Assembly: GCA_946415795.1 (NCBI GenBank)
Contig: CAMKTW010000017.1
Span: 1-15,794, forward strand
Direction: 5' to 3'
DNA from: an uncultured Bacteroidales bacterium
GTDB lineage: Bacteria > Bacteroidota > Bacteroidia > Bacteroidales > UBA932
DNA length: 15,794 bases
A program made the translations under genes and the position numbers. Below, piece after piece: positions 1 through 7,707 of this stretch. The notes beneath the pieces are model-generated. The model saw only the letters and a list, made by a program, of their open reading frames with translations, ran no database searches and was not told where the DNA came from. The number at the start of each line of letters is the position of its first letter. Positions within the stretch are counted from its first letter, which is position 1.

Positions 1-1214
1 GTTCCTCCCGCTCCCTGAGTCATCTGGGAGGACAGGAAAGAGAAGGAAGTCTTGGTTCCGAAAGAGAAGCCATTGATGGCCTTATCCAAATTGATGCGGG
101 CGGTAAGGTTTTGGAAACCGGTTCCCTTTATGATGCCCTGGTTGTCATTGTAACCCAAGGAGAAGCGGTAGTTCGTACTCTCCGGATTGCCGGCGACGGT
201 TAAATAGTACCGCTGGGTAACACCAATCCGGGTGGCATAGTCCTGCCAGTCAACAGCCTCATAGTCCCCATCTGCGATACCGCTCTCATATATGTCATAA
301 TTCGTGTCGGTGTGGGGCACACCTTTCATGTCCAGAAACGTCTTGTAATCATCAATGTCCAACAGGTCATATTTCTTATAGATGGAGCTGAAGCTGACAC
401 CGGACGAGAAGGTGATTGCCGGTTTTTCCCTACTGGCCGACTTGGTCGTAATCAAGATTACTCCATTGGCCCCCTGGGATCCGTAAATGGCGGTAGCCGA
501 TGCATCTTTCAGAATCTCTATGTGGTCGATATCCTGGGGGCTGATGCCCAGAAGTCCGTTATTCTCTTCGTCGATTCCGGAGTCGCTGCCCTGATGTGAA
601 CCCACACTCATGCCGCCATCGGTATTTATGATGATACCGTCAACGACATACAGGGGCTGCGAACGTGTATTGAAAGAGCTTGCACCCCGGATGGTGATGC
701 TGACTCCGGCATCCGGAGCTGCGCTGTTGGAGATAACCTGCACACCGGCGGCATTGCCCTGGAGAATCTGGTCGATAGAGGCACTATGGACGGCTTTGGT
801 GTCATCCACCTTCACCGACGTTACAGAACCCGTAAGGTCGCTTTTGCGCATGAAGCCATATCCCACGACAACGACCTCGTCCAGCATCTCAAAATCATCT
901 TCAAGCACCACGTCGTATCTGCCGCTTCTGGCTATGTCAACCTTTCTGGTCTTATGCCCGATGCTTGAGAATACAAGCGCTGCCCTGGCTCCGGATTTTG
1001 GTGAGAAAGTGATGGAATAGTGGCCTTCCAGATTGGTTATCACCCCCCGGGTCGTCCCGTCTACCATCACGACAGCTCCGACAACCGGATCTCCGTTTGT
1101 GCCCGTTACCGTTCCCGTGACTGTCAAGCTTGCAACCTGGGCAAAAACGCCCCCGGCCGCGAGCATGAATACGGAGAAGAAACAGGCTAAAAGTAAGGAT
1201 TTTATAGTATTCAT
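1..1214 (-). CDS. SusC/RagA-family TonB-linked outer-membrane receptor (partial, N-terminal 404 residues)
   Basis: This is the N-terminal part of a SusC-type receptor, which imports glycan fragments or other large nutrients across the outer membrane using TonB energy. The reading frame is open from the ATG at 1214 (minus strand) to the left edge. A signal peptide ends at about residue 25 (VFA|Q). A carboxypeptidase-D-like beta domain spans about 29-105. The TonB-box-like VVVVGYG is at 114-120, and the plug domain runs from about 125 to 260, with IRGASSFNTRSQPLYVVDG and IEILKDASATAIYGSQGANG. Beta-barrel sequence begins after that. The C-terminus and any SusD partner lie outside the window. It starts 10 bp after the stop of another receptor gene, so the two are probably cotranscribed and possibly translationally coupled. 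The family call is secure; the substrate is unknown. Confidence 0.95.
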   Translation of the reverse strand, partial: MNTIKSLLLACFFSVFMLAAGGVFAQVASLTVTGTVTGTNGDPVVGAVVMVDGTTRGVITNLEGHYSITFSPKSGARAALVFSSIGHKTRKVDIARSGRYDVVLEDDFEMLDEVVVVGYGFMRKSDLTGSVTSVKVDDTKAVHSASIDQILQGNAAGVQVISNSAAPDAGVSITIRGASSFNTRSQPLYVVDGIIINTDGGMSVGSHQGSDSGIDEENNGLLGISPQDIDHIEILKDASATAIYGSQGANGVILITTKSASREKPAITFSSGVSFSSIYKKYDLLDIDDYKTFLDMKGVPHTDTNYDIYESGIADGDYEAVDWQDYATRIGVTQRYYLTVAGNPESTNYRFSLGYNDNQGIIKGTGFQNLTARINLDKAINGFSFGTKTSFSFLSSQMTQGAGG

Positions 1215-1224
1215 AGCTTATCAT

Positions 1225-3672
1225 TTAGAAGTTGACGCTGATTCCTAACACGTAAATCCGGCACAAGGGATAAGAGCCATAGTCTACCCCGTGGGACCGC
1301 ACTGTAGGTCCAAAACTGTTGACATCGGCATTCCATCCGCTGTAACGGGAGAGGTAGAGCAGATTGTGGGCGGACAGACTGACGCCCAGCTTCTTGACAT
1401 GACCGGATAGAAAAGGCATGTCGTATGATGCATAGATATGGTCCAGCCGCAGATAGTCGCCAGGTTCTATGTACGATGCCGGGATAAGGGATATTCCCGA
1501 TACGGCAGCTGGATTGGCGTTTACGATATTGAACCCGGCCGCTCCAGAGAAGCGGGCGTCAAGTGTGATGTTGCCGGCAGTAAGCCGAGTACCCACAGCT
1601 CCGATGAATCTGGGTATGGTATTGCCAAGTGCAGAGGCCCTGGAGCTAACAATACGGCCAGTCTCGTCGGTCTTATAACCGCAGGCGCTGCTGATTGTGC
1701 CGCCGGAAAGGTTGGCACCGTAATACTTGCCGGATACCAGTTCCTCCAGGACGGCATCTTTTGTGTCCAGCAACAGTATATTGTTGGTGTTGCAGGCTGC
1801 ATTGCCCCAAATTGTCCAGCGTAAGTATCCGTTGTTTACGGCATCGACAGATATGTCTGCCTCCACGCCCCGGTTCCGGAGGGTTGACTCCCTGAAATCC
1901 CTTATGTCCCAGCTGGACGACCGCTGCCATTGCGTGGCAAGCAGCTTGCCGAAGTTATATGTCTTGAACATGTCGGTCGTCTGCTTGTCGTAATACTTTA
2001 CCGACATAAGGAAGCGGTCTTTGCTGAATCCGATATCGAGACCCGCATTGGTCTCCCGGCTTATCAGGCGGTAGAACCCGTCATGATATACCTCTGTGCC
2101 GGGTTCGACAGCGGCAATGTCCGAGATATACATAGGAATGCACTCATAGGGGAGAACCGTTTCGCGCCCAGCAGAGCCGTATCCTGCCTTTATCTTAAGG
2201 GAAGATAATGCCTTATTGCCCTTAAAGAAGGCATTGTGAATGTCGATGTAGGCCTCGCCGGCTGGGAATAATGTGTACCCGAGGTCGAATCCGGGGGTTT
2301 TGTCGGCCCGCAAGCTTACCCTGGCGCCTGCCATCCGGTCATAATCATACTCGAGCAGGCCGTAGATGCCGTATTGAACATACTCCCGGCTCAGTTTCCG
2401 GATGGAATGCAGGCTGGCAGACGAAGAGATGCCCAGACCCCTGAGATACTCAAAGTCGAATTCCGTCCCGCACATGGAATTGGTCTTGTTGAGATAGCCG
2501 TTCATGTCAAATGCGCAAGCGGCAGCCAGATGGTGTGCGACGGAGATGTTACGGTTGTAATTCAACTCTGCCTTGACATTATAGTTCATCAGGGTGTTGC
2601 CCAGGATCGCGGTGGCTCCCTTGAAATCCCTCCCGAAAGAGGTTCCTTCACCGTACCAGAAATACCGAGTCTGGTTCTGGCAGTCGGCTCCGGCTGTCAT
2701 CTTGAGATACAGGTTTTTGAGAAAATTCACCTGCAGCCACACAGAGTTGACGGTACGGTAATCCTGGGCGATATCGTCATAATCTTTCAACCAGCCGGCC
2801 TGAGAATCGTATGGGAAGGATTCCGGATAGCGGGATACAATCATCAGGGACGGAGCACCGATATAATTGGATCCGCTGGAAGATTTCAATTCGCCCCGGT
2901 TTAGGAAAGAGTGGAGCCCGAACTTGAAAACATTGCTAGCCTGCGTCTCAAAACAGACGGTTAGGCTGCCGGAAGTAGAACCTGCATTTCTGACAGCCGC
3001 ATCGTTATGGCGGAAAAACCCCGAGACATTGTAATAGGACTGATGTTCGCTTATCCCGCTGATTCCGATTTCGTGGGTTTGCCGTCTGCCGGTCTTGAAA
3101 GCATCGCCGCGCAGGGAAGGGAAGTCGACCCCGACGTTGGAGTGCCAATAGATGCTGTTATCCTTTGAACGGGCCCGTTTAGTCTTGATGACTATGACTC
3201 CGTTTGCGCCGGACATGCCGTAAAGGGCGGTTGCTGAAAGATCTTTGATTACCTCGATCGACTCGATTTCATACGGATTGAGCCAGCCGAAGGTGTTGAT
3301 GGGTGCGGTATAACTGCGTCCGGAATAATCAGGCAGGAGATCGCCATTCGCATTCGTGGAACCGTTTTCATAAAAAGCATCCAGATTCAGGTTGATAGAC
3401 GATGAAATTATGGCCCCGTCAACAACCCAAAGCGGCTGGGAGTCTCCTCTGAGGGTGTTTAAGCCTCTGATATAGACGTTGATTGCTCCGTTGGGACTGC
3501 CGTCGGTAACAGATACCCGGACGCCGGACGCTTCTCCTCTCAGGAGTTCTGCCGGGGTATTTGCAACAGATTTGACAACCTCCAGCGAATCTTTGACTGT
3601 GTCCGATGCCGCTAAGGATACGGTAGGCACAGACAGCAGGCAAACAATCGGAAGAATGTGTTTGAAAGTCAT
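1225..3672 (-). CDS. SusC-like TonB-dependent receptor lacking the N-terminal carboxypeptidase-D-like domain (815 aa)
   Basis: This is an outer-membrane beta-barrel receptor of the SusC/RagA type. I place the start at 3672 because a clean signal peptide follows directly (MTFKHILPIVCLLSVPTVSLAA); an upstream in-frame ATG at 3753 would add a 27-residue non-signal extension. After cleavage only some 15-20 residues precede the plug domain (about 38-165), which carries the diagnostic IRGLNTLRGDSQPLWVVDG and IEVIKDLSATALYGMSGANG. The barrel follows and ends in the aromatic residue typical of outer-membrane proteins (GISVNF). The carboxypeptidase-D-like domain and a VVVVGYG-type TonB box, both present in its neighbour, are absent, and at 815 residues it is shorter than the roughly 1000 usual for SusC. 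I saw no frameshift or internal stop. It is the first gene of a receptor pair, divergent from a GntR-type regulator. Whether it transports alone or is a helper of the second receptor is unknown. Confidence 0.9.
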   Translation of the reverse strand: MTFKHILPIVCLLSVPTVSLAASDTVKDSLEVVKSVANTPAELLRGEASGVRVSVTDGSPNGAINVYIRGLNTLRGDSQPLWVVDGAIISSSINLNLDAFYENGSTNANGDLLPDYSGRSYTAPINTFGWLNPYEIESIEVIKDLSATALYGMSGANGVIVIKTKRARSKDNSIYWHSNVGVDFPSLRGDAFKTGRRQTHEIGISGISEHQSYYNVSGFFRHNDAAVRNAGSTSGSLTVCFETQASNVFKFGLHSFLNRGELKSSSGSNYIGAPSLMIVSRYPESFPYDSQAGWLKDYDDIAQDYRTVNSVWLQVNFLKNLYLKMTAGADCQNQTRYFWYGEGTSFGRDFKGATAILGNTLMNYNVKAELNYNRNISVAHHLAAACAFDMNGYLNKTNSMCGTEFDFEYLRGLGISSSASLHSIRKLSREYVQYGIYGLLEYDYDRMAGARVSLRADKTPGFDLGYTLFPAGEAYIDIHNAFFKGNKALSSLKIKAGYGSAGRETVLPYECIPMYISDIAAVEPGTEVYHDGFYRLISRETNAGLDIGFSKDRFLMSVKYYDKQTTDMFKTYNFGKLLATQWQRSSSWDIRDFRESTLRNRGVEADISVDAVNNGYLRWTIWGNAACNTNNILLLDTKDAVLEELVSGKYYGANLSGGTISSACGYKTDETGRIVSSRASALGNTIPRFIGAVGTRLTAGNITLDARFSGAAGFNIVNANPAAVSGISLIPASYIEPGDYLRLDHIYASYDMPFLSGHVKKLGVSLSAHNLLYLSRYSGWNADVNSFGPTVRSHGVDYGSYPLCRIYVLGISVNF

Positions 3673-3738
3673 AATAAAATTGGTTTGCTTTGGAAAATAC
3701 GGTTCGTTTCTGCACAAGATAGAGAAAAAACACCGGGG

Positions 3739-3771
3739 TTGAAGGTATTTCAAGAAAAGCTGCTAACTTTG
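3739..3771 (+). promoter_or_regulatory. Candidate Bacteroidota-type promoter for the GntR regulator
   Basis: TAACTTTG at 3764-3771 fits the -7 consensus TAnnTTTG. A TTG at 3739-3741 lies 22 bases upstream as a plausible -33 element, one base short of the full TTTG. Transcription would start at about 3776-3780, giving a 5' leader of roughly 25 nt before the ATG at 3802. The -7 match is good and the -33 only fair. I found no equally good promoter on the other strand for the divergent receptor gene; TATCTTGT there is only a poor match. Confidence 0.55.
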
Positions 3772-3772
3772 T

Positions 3773-3786
3773 TGTACTGTAGTACA
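3773..3786. promoter_or_regulatory. Perfect 6-2-6 inverted repeat, candidate GntR-family operator
   Basis: TGTACT-gt-AGTACA is an exact inverted repeat with a 2-base spacer, located 1 base after the -7 box of the GntR gene and covering its expected transcription start. GntR-family operators typically have GT and AC arms arranged symmetrically, and the B. subtilis GntR/LacI chimera AraR binds TTGTAC/GTACAA-type sites, which this resembles. The position predicts autorepression. Since it lies about 100 bp upstream of the divergent receptor start, the same site could also influence that operon. That the adjacent regulator binds here is inference. Confidence 0.5.
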
Positions 3787-3801
3787 CAACACCTAAGTAA
3801 T

Positions 3802-4836
3802 ATGAAAGATTTACAAGACTTTGAAATCAAATACACTACCCCAATCTATAAACAGATTGTGGACAATATTGAGTCTGCAATCGTTCGGGAGAAACTCAAG
3901 GGCGACGAGCCGCTCCCATCCATAAGACAGCTCGCAAAACGGCTGGATGTCTCTAAGGAAACTGTAAAAAAGGCATATGGTATCCTAACCCGCAGGGGGC
4001 TTTTGGTCGGACATCAGGGTAAGGGCTTCTTTGTCCGCTCCAAACAGAAAACGAGAAGTAAGAAAGTAATCATCTTATCCGATAAACTAAGCCCCTACCG
4101 CCAAACTTTTCTTAATACATTCTCTGCTGCAGCCGGGAAGTCGGTTGAGACCCTTATCCTGATACATAATCAGGACGTTGTACTATTGAGGCACTATTTG
4201 GATCAGTTTATTGGTAAATACGATTATTATATCATTACGCCTCATTTCCCGCGGGACCCCGAAACCCAAAGGGAAGTCATACGGCAGTTGTCCCGTATCC
4301 CTAGCAGTCAACTTATTCTTGCAGATAAAGATGTCGAGTCTTTGCCAGGGGACTACGGTGCCGTTTATCAGGATTTTGAGAATGATGTGGTGTCTGTCCT
4401 TTCAAAAGTGGCAGACGAATTGCGGAGTTACTCGTGCATAGATGTCTTCACTATGCCAAATAGTATGTACGGTTCAGATACGGAGCTCTCTATAGCACGA
4501 TTCTGCGACAGAAACAATCTCCATGCATCGTTTCATTCGGGAATAAAGGAGTCGGCTATTCACAGGCACCAGGTTTGTATTTTCCTTAACAGCCAGGCAG
4601 ACGAAGCCCTCTTCACAATCAATGAAATTGCGAAGAAAAAGAATCTGATTATAGGTAAGGATGTGAAATTGATCTCCTATAATGAGTCACCACTATGCGC
4701 TATCCTTTTCGGCGGATTATCCACCATTTCTGCCGATTTCGGGCAGATGGGGCAATTATGCGCAGAAATGGTGAAGAGCGGGGAGCGGAAAAAAATCAAG
4801 AGCGATTTCAATCTGATTCGCAGATACACGTTCTGA
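3802..4836 (+). CDS. GntR-family transcriptional regulator with LacI-type periplasmic-binding-like sensor domain (344 aa)
   Basis: This is a cytoplasmic DNA-binding regulator. The N-terminal winged helix-turn-helix of the GntR family covers about residues 10-80, with the hallmarks IYKQIVDNIESAI, LPSIRQLAKRLDVSKETVKKAY and the wing GLLVGHQGKGFFV. From about 87 to the end it resembles the LacI/periplasmic sugar-binding fold, opening with KKVIILSD and closing with KLISYNESP and a final segment of the type that packs against the first lobe. This GntR plus LacI-like design is known from AraR of B. subtilis and from sugar-responsive repressors in Bacteroides. I start at 3802 rather than the in-frame ATG at 3658, because the HTH begins just after it and the upstream part overlaps the promoter and the neighbouring gene. 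It is divergent from the SusC-like receptor pair and is the best candidate for its local, ligand-responsive regulator. The ligand is not deducible. Confidence 0.9.
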   Translation: MKDLQDFEIKYTTPIYKQIVDNIESAIVREKLKGDEPLPSIRQLAKRLDVSKETVKKAYGILTRRGLLVGHQGKGFFVRSKQKTRSKKVIILSDKLSPYRQTFLNTFSAAAGKSVETLILIHNQDVVLLRHYLDQFIGKYDYYIITPHFPRDPETQREVIRQLSRIPSSQLILADKDVESLPGDYGAVYQDFENDVVSVLSKVADELRSYSCIDVFTMPNSMYGSDTELSIARFCDRNNLHASFHSGIKESAIHRHQVCIFLNSQADEALFTINEIAKKKNLIIGKDVKLISYNESPLCAILFGGLSTISADFGQMGQLCAEMVKSGERKKIKSDFNLIRRYTF

Positions 4837-5364
4837 TTATTTGCCTCGCTTCTTGTTCTTGCCCTTTTCGGGTGATTTGTTCTCTCCGTAGTCCTTGACC
4901 CAGACCTGACGCTCGAAGGCCTGGTCCAGGGAGATCCAGGTCTCGGTGCGCTCGATACCCTCGATATTCTGGATGGTGTTGATGAGGACATTCATCAGGT
5001 GCTCGTTGTCAAAGCAGTATATCTTTATCATCAGGGCGTGTACGCCGGTGATAAAGTGGCACTCCACAACCTCGGGGAGTTTCTTGAGCTCCTGCACCAC
5101 GTGGTTGTATTCGTTGGCGCTGGAGAGGGCGATGCCGATGTAGGCGCATACGTTGAGCCCAAGTGCCTGCGGCTTTACCAGCAGGCGGCTGCCGGTGATG
5201 ATGCCCATATTCTCCATCTTCTTGACTCTCTGATGTATGGCAGCGCCGGAAATGCCGCATTCCCGGGAGATTTCGAGGTAGGGCATACGGGCATTCTTGA
5301 CCAGAAATGCTAAGATTTTGAGGTCGGTGGCATCAAGCTGGTGACCTTCTGTGTTGATAGGCAT
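4837..5364 (-). CDS. Lrp/AsnC-family transcriptional regulator with a basic C-terminal tail (175 aa)
   Basis: This is a leucine-responsive-regulator-type DNA-binding protein. Residues 10-60 form the HTH domain typical of the family (LDATDLKILAFLVKNAR, then YLEISRECGISGAAIHQRVKKMENMGII). Residues about 68-150 form the RAM ligand-binding/oligomerisation domain, with the characteristic alternation of VCAYIGIAL, VVECHFITGVHALMIKIYC and IEGIERTETWISL. The last 18 or so residues are strongly lysine-rich (SPEKGKNKKRGK) and extend past the normal domain end. The gene starts 2 bp after the topA stop, so the two should share a transcript. Its stop codon directly abuts the stop of the convergent GntR gene. 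Family members sense amino acids; the effector here is unknown. Confidence 0.93.
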   Translation of the reverse strand: MPINTEGHQLDATDLKILAFLVKNARMPYLEISRECGISGAAIHQRVKKMENMGIITGSRLLVKPQALGLNVCAYIGIALSSANEYNHVVQELKKLPEVVECHFITGVHALMIKIYCFDNEHLMNVLINTIQNIEGIERTETWISLDQAFERQVWVKDYGENKSPEKGKNKKRGK

Positions 5365-5366
5365 AG

Positions 5367-7646
5367 TTATTTATTTTGATTATTGATTATTTCTAAGCAG
5401 GCCTCTGCCGTAAGGCTCCCGGGGTCGGTTTTCTTGGGAATCTTGTAGTTCTTGCCGCCGTGCTTGATATAGGGTCCGAAGCGTCCCGCCTTGATCTCGA
5501 TGTCAAACTCCGGGAATGACGCCAGGAACGACGCCTCTTCCTGTGCCCGTTTCTCAAGGATTACCTTTTCTGCCTCCTCCTCAGTTATGGTGTATGGAGA
5601 GAGGGTCTTGCCAAGCGAATAGAACTTGCCGGCGTGACGGATGTAGGGGCCGAAACGGCCGATTGCGGCGGAAATATCCTCTCCTTCAAAAGAGCCAACC
5701 TTACGCGGCAGATCAAACAGTTTGAGAGCCTCTTCCAGGGTGAGGGTCTCTATCAGCTGCCCCTTCTTCATACCTGCGAACTGCTTGTCCGGGTCGTCGT
5801 TGGCACCTTTCTGCACTATGGGGCTGTAGCGTCCCATACGGGCAATGACCGGTTTTCCGCTGGCAGGGTCGATGCCGATGGTGCGCTCTGAGCGGGTGTA
5901 TTCGTTATCCTCCAGCTTGCTTTTGACAACGGCGTGGAAGGGGGTGTAGAACTCGCTTATGACATCGTTCCAGACCTTGTTCCCTTTGGCGATATCATCA
6001 AAATCCTCCTCCACCTTGGCGGTGAAGTTATAATCCAGGATCTCGGGGAAATTGGCTGCCAGATAGTCAGTAACCACTATTCCGATGTTCTCCGGGAGGA
6101 GTCTCTTCTTCTCTTTGCCCACGGTCTCGACAACTGTGGCGCGGGTGATCCCGCCCCCTTTCAGGGTGAGGGTGGTGCAGGTGTGCTCCGTGCCGGCCAC
6201 GTCACCTTTGGTGATGTATCCGCGTTTGAAAATTGTGGAGATGGTGGGGGCATAGGTGGATGGACGGCCTATTCCAAGTTCTTCCAGCTTCTTCACGAGG
6301 GTAGCCTCACTGTAGTGCTGGGGTCCCTGTGTGAGCTTTTCGCAGGCAACGATCTCCTGCATCTGGAGCTCCTGGCCCACGGCGAGCACGGGGAGGGTAA
6401 GGCTCTTGCCCTGAGCCTGTTCGTCGTCTCGACCCTCTATATAGACCTTCAGGAATCCGTCAAAGAGGACCTTCTCCTCTTCCATCAGGAATTTCTCTTC
6501 TATCGTGCTGCCGTTCACCTCCACGGTGGTCTTCTCAACCCGCGCATCGGCCATCTGGCTGGCTATCGTGCGCTTCCAAATCAAATCGTAGAGTTTCTTC
6601 TCTGCAACGGTGCCTTCGATCTCTGTATTCTGGATGTAGGTCGGACGGATAGCTTCGTGTGCCTCCTGCGCCCCTTTGGTTTTGGTCTTGTATTGGCGCA
6701 CGTGGGAGTATTCAGCCCCGTAATTGTTTGTGATATACTGCTTTGCAGTGCTGATTGCCAGCGAAGAGAGGTTCACTGAGTCGGTACGCATATAGGTAAT
6801 CAGGCCTCGCTCGTAAAGTCCCTGGGCAACCTGCATTGTGGCACTCACGCTAAAACCGAGCTTACGGGCCGCCTCCTGTTGCAGGACGCTGGTAGTGAAG
6901 GGGGCTGCGGGAGATTTTGTCCCGTCTTTCTTCTCTATGTTGCCGACCATGAAGCTGCATCCTTTGCACCTCTCCAGGAAAATTTCCGCCTCAGCTTCGG
7001 TTGCAAACTTCTTGTCCAGCACGCCGCGCAAGCGGCTGCGGCTCCCCTTTGCGGTGAAGGTGCCGTCGATTCTGAAGTAAGGGCGATAGTCATAAGCTGC
7101 GATTTCGCGTTCGCGGTCCACAATCAGACGTACAGCTACCGACTGGACGCGCCCGGCGGAGAGATTCCCCTGCACCTTGCGCCACAGTATGGGCGAAAGT
7201 TCAAAGCCGACCAGGCGGTCCAGTATGCGGCGTGCCTGCTGTGCCATCACCAGGTCCATATCTATGTCACGCGGATTCTCCAATGCGGCAAGGATGGCAC
7301 TTCTGGTGATTTCGTGGAAGGCGATGCGCTTGGTATTGTCGCCTTTCAGCTTCAGGGTATCAAAGATATGCCAGGCAATGGCCTCTCCCTCGCGGTCTTC
7401 ATCGGAAGCGAGCCAAACCATAGAGGAGTTGTCCGCCGCCTTCTTGAGGTCGGCAACCACCTTCTTCTTGTCTGGCGATACCTCGTACCTGGGGGCAAAA
7501 CCGTGCTCCACATCTATCCCGTCGTTGCGCTTGGTCAAGTCCCGGATGTGGCCGTAACTTGACTTTACTACATACCCCTCTCCCAGGAACTTACCGATTG
7601 TCTTGGCCTTTGCCGGAGACTCTACAATCACCAAATTATCTCCCAT
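5367..7646 (-). CDS. topA: DNA topoisomerase I (type IA), 759 aa
   Basis: This enzyme relaxes negatively supercoiled DNA by transient single-strand cleavage through a 5'-phosphotyrosine link. The TOPRIM domain is at the N-terminus, with catalytic Glu9 in VIVESPAKAKTIG and the acidic triad D82, D84, E86 in SDEDREGEAIAWH. RILDRLVGFELSPILW and NLSAGRVQSVAVRLI are family signatures. The active-site tyrosine is Y285 in GLITYMRTDSVNLS. The C-terminal part (about 610-755) has three repeats of the GRFGPYI type instead of a cysteine zinc ribbon: RMGRYSPIV, AIGRFGPYIRH and AGRFGPYIKHGGKNY. This matches the Topo_C_Rpt arrangement of many non-proteobacterial enzymes. The start at 7646 is immediately followed by the conserved N-terminus. 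An Lrp-type regulator follows after 2 bp. The gene is divergent from the penicillin-binding protein gene, with a 70-bp shared promoter region. Confidence 0.98.
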   Translation of the reverse strand: MGDNLVIVESPAKAKTIGKFLGEGYVVKSSYGHIRDLTKRNDGIDVEHGFAPRYEVSPDKKKVVADLKKAADNSSMVWLASDEDREGEAIAWHIFDTLKLKGDNTKRIAFHEITRSAILAALENPRDIDMDLVMAQQARRILDRLVGFELSPILWRKVQGNLSAGRVQSVAVRLIVDREREIAAYDYRPYFRIDGTFTAKGSRSRLRGVLDKKFATEAEAEIFLERCKGCSFMVGNIEKKDGTKSPAAPFTTSVLQQEAARKLGFSVSATMQVAQGLYERGLITYMRTDSVNLSSLAISTAKQYITNNYGAEYSHVRQYKTKTKGAQEAHEAIRPTYIQNTEIEGTVAEKKLYDLIWKRTIASQMADARVEKTTVEVNGSTIEEKFLMEEEKVLFDGFLKVYIEGRDDEQAQGKSLTLPVLAVGQELQMQEIVACEKLTQGPQHYSEATLVKKLEELGIGRPSTYAPTISTIFKRGYITKGDVAGTEHTCTTLTLKGGGITRATVVETVGKEKKRLLPENIGIVVTDYLAANFPEILDYNFTAKVEEDFDDIAKGNKVWNDVISEFYTPFHAVVKSKLEDNEYTRSERTIGIDPASGKPVIARMGRYSPIVQKGANDDPDKQFAGMKKGQLIETLTLEEALKLFDLPRKVGSFEGEDISAAIGRFGPYIRHAGKFYSLGKTLSPYTITEEEAEKVILEKRAQEEASFLASFPEFDIEIKAGRFGPYIKHGGKNYKIPKKTDPGSLTAEACLEIINNQNK

Positions 7647-7673
7647 ATCAATCTTTTATTTTATAGTGACCCG

Positions 7674-7707
7674 CAAAGATAAAGGATTTATTTTTACATT
7701 TGTCAAA
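7674..7707 (-). promoter_or_regulatory. Candidate topA promoter
   Basis: Read on the minus strand, TATCTTTG (7681-7674) matches TAnnTTTG exactly, and TTTG (7707-7704) lies 22 bases upstream as the -33 element. Transcription would start at about 7665-7670, some 20-25 nt ahead of the topA ATG. This is the best-formed promoter in the window. Confidence 0.65.
7695..7702 (+). promoter_or_regulatory. Candidate -7 element of the penicillin-binding protein operon
   Basis: TACATTTG matches TAnnTTTG and is 14 bases before the ATG at 7717, implying a very short leader of about 5-10 nt. No TTTG is present at the expected -33 position, so this promoter would be weak or activator-dependent. It lies between the -33 and -7 elements of the opposing topA promoter. 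Confidence 0.45.

Noticed and set aside
610..1020. 136-codon plus-strand open frame over the partial SusC gene
   Set aside because: The minus-strand SusC frame with carboxypeptidase-D-like and plug motifs explains this stretch.
2374..2904. 176-codon plus-strand open frame inside the 815-aa receptor gene
   Set aside because: It is antisense to the beta-barrel coding region and lacks any signature.
3673..3753. Longer N-terminus (start at 3753) for the 815-aa receptor
   Set aside because: It would bury the signal peptide behind 27 polar and aromatic residues, incompatible with export.
3658..3801. Longer N-terminus for the GntR regulator
   Set aside because: The extension overlaps the divergent receptor start, the promoter and the inverted repeat, and adds no domain.
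4920..4930. Near-palindrome CCTGGTCCAGG as a possible terminator or operator
   Set aside because: It lies within the Lrp coding region, encodes conserved-looking residues, and has no T-run after it.
5934..6779. 281-codon open frame on the plus strand inside topA
   Set aside because: It is fully antisense to the well-supported topA, has no recognisable domain, and is explained by the codon bias of the real gene.
6879..7562. 227-codon plus-strand open frame inside topA
   Set aside because: It is a shadow of the topA 5' half; no motif or promoter supports it.
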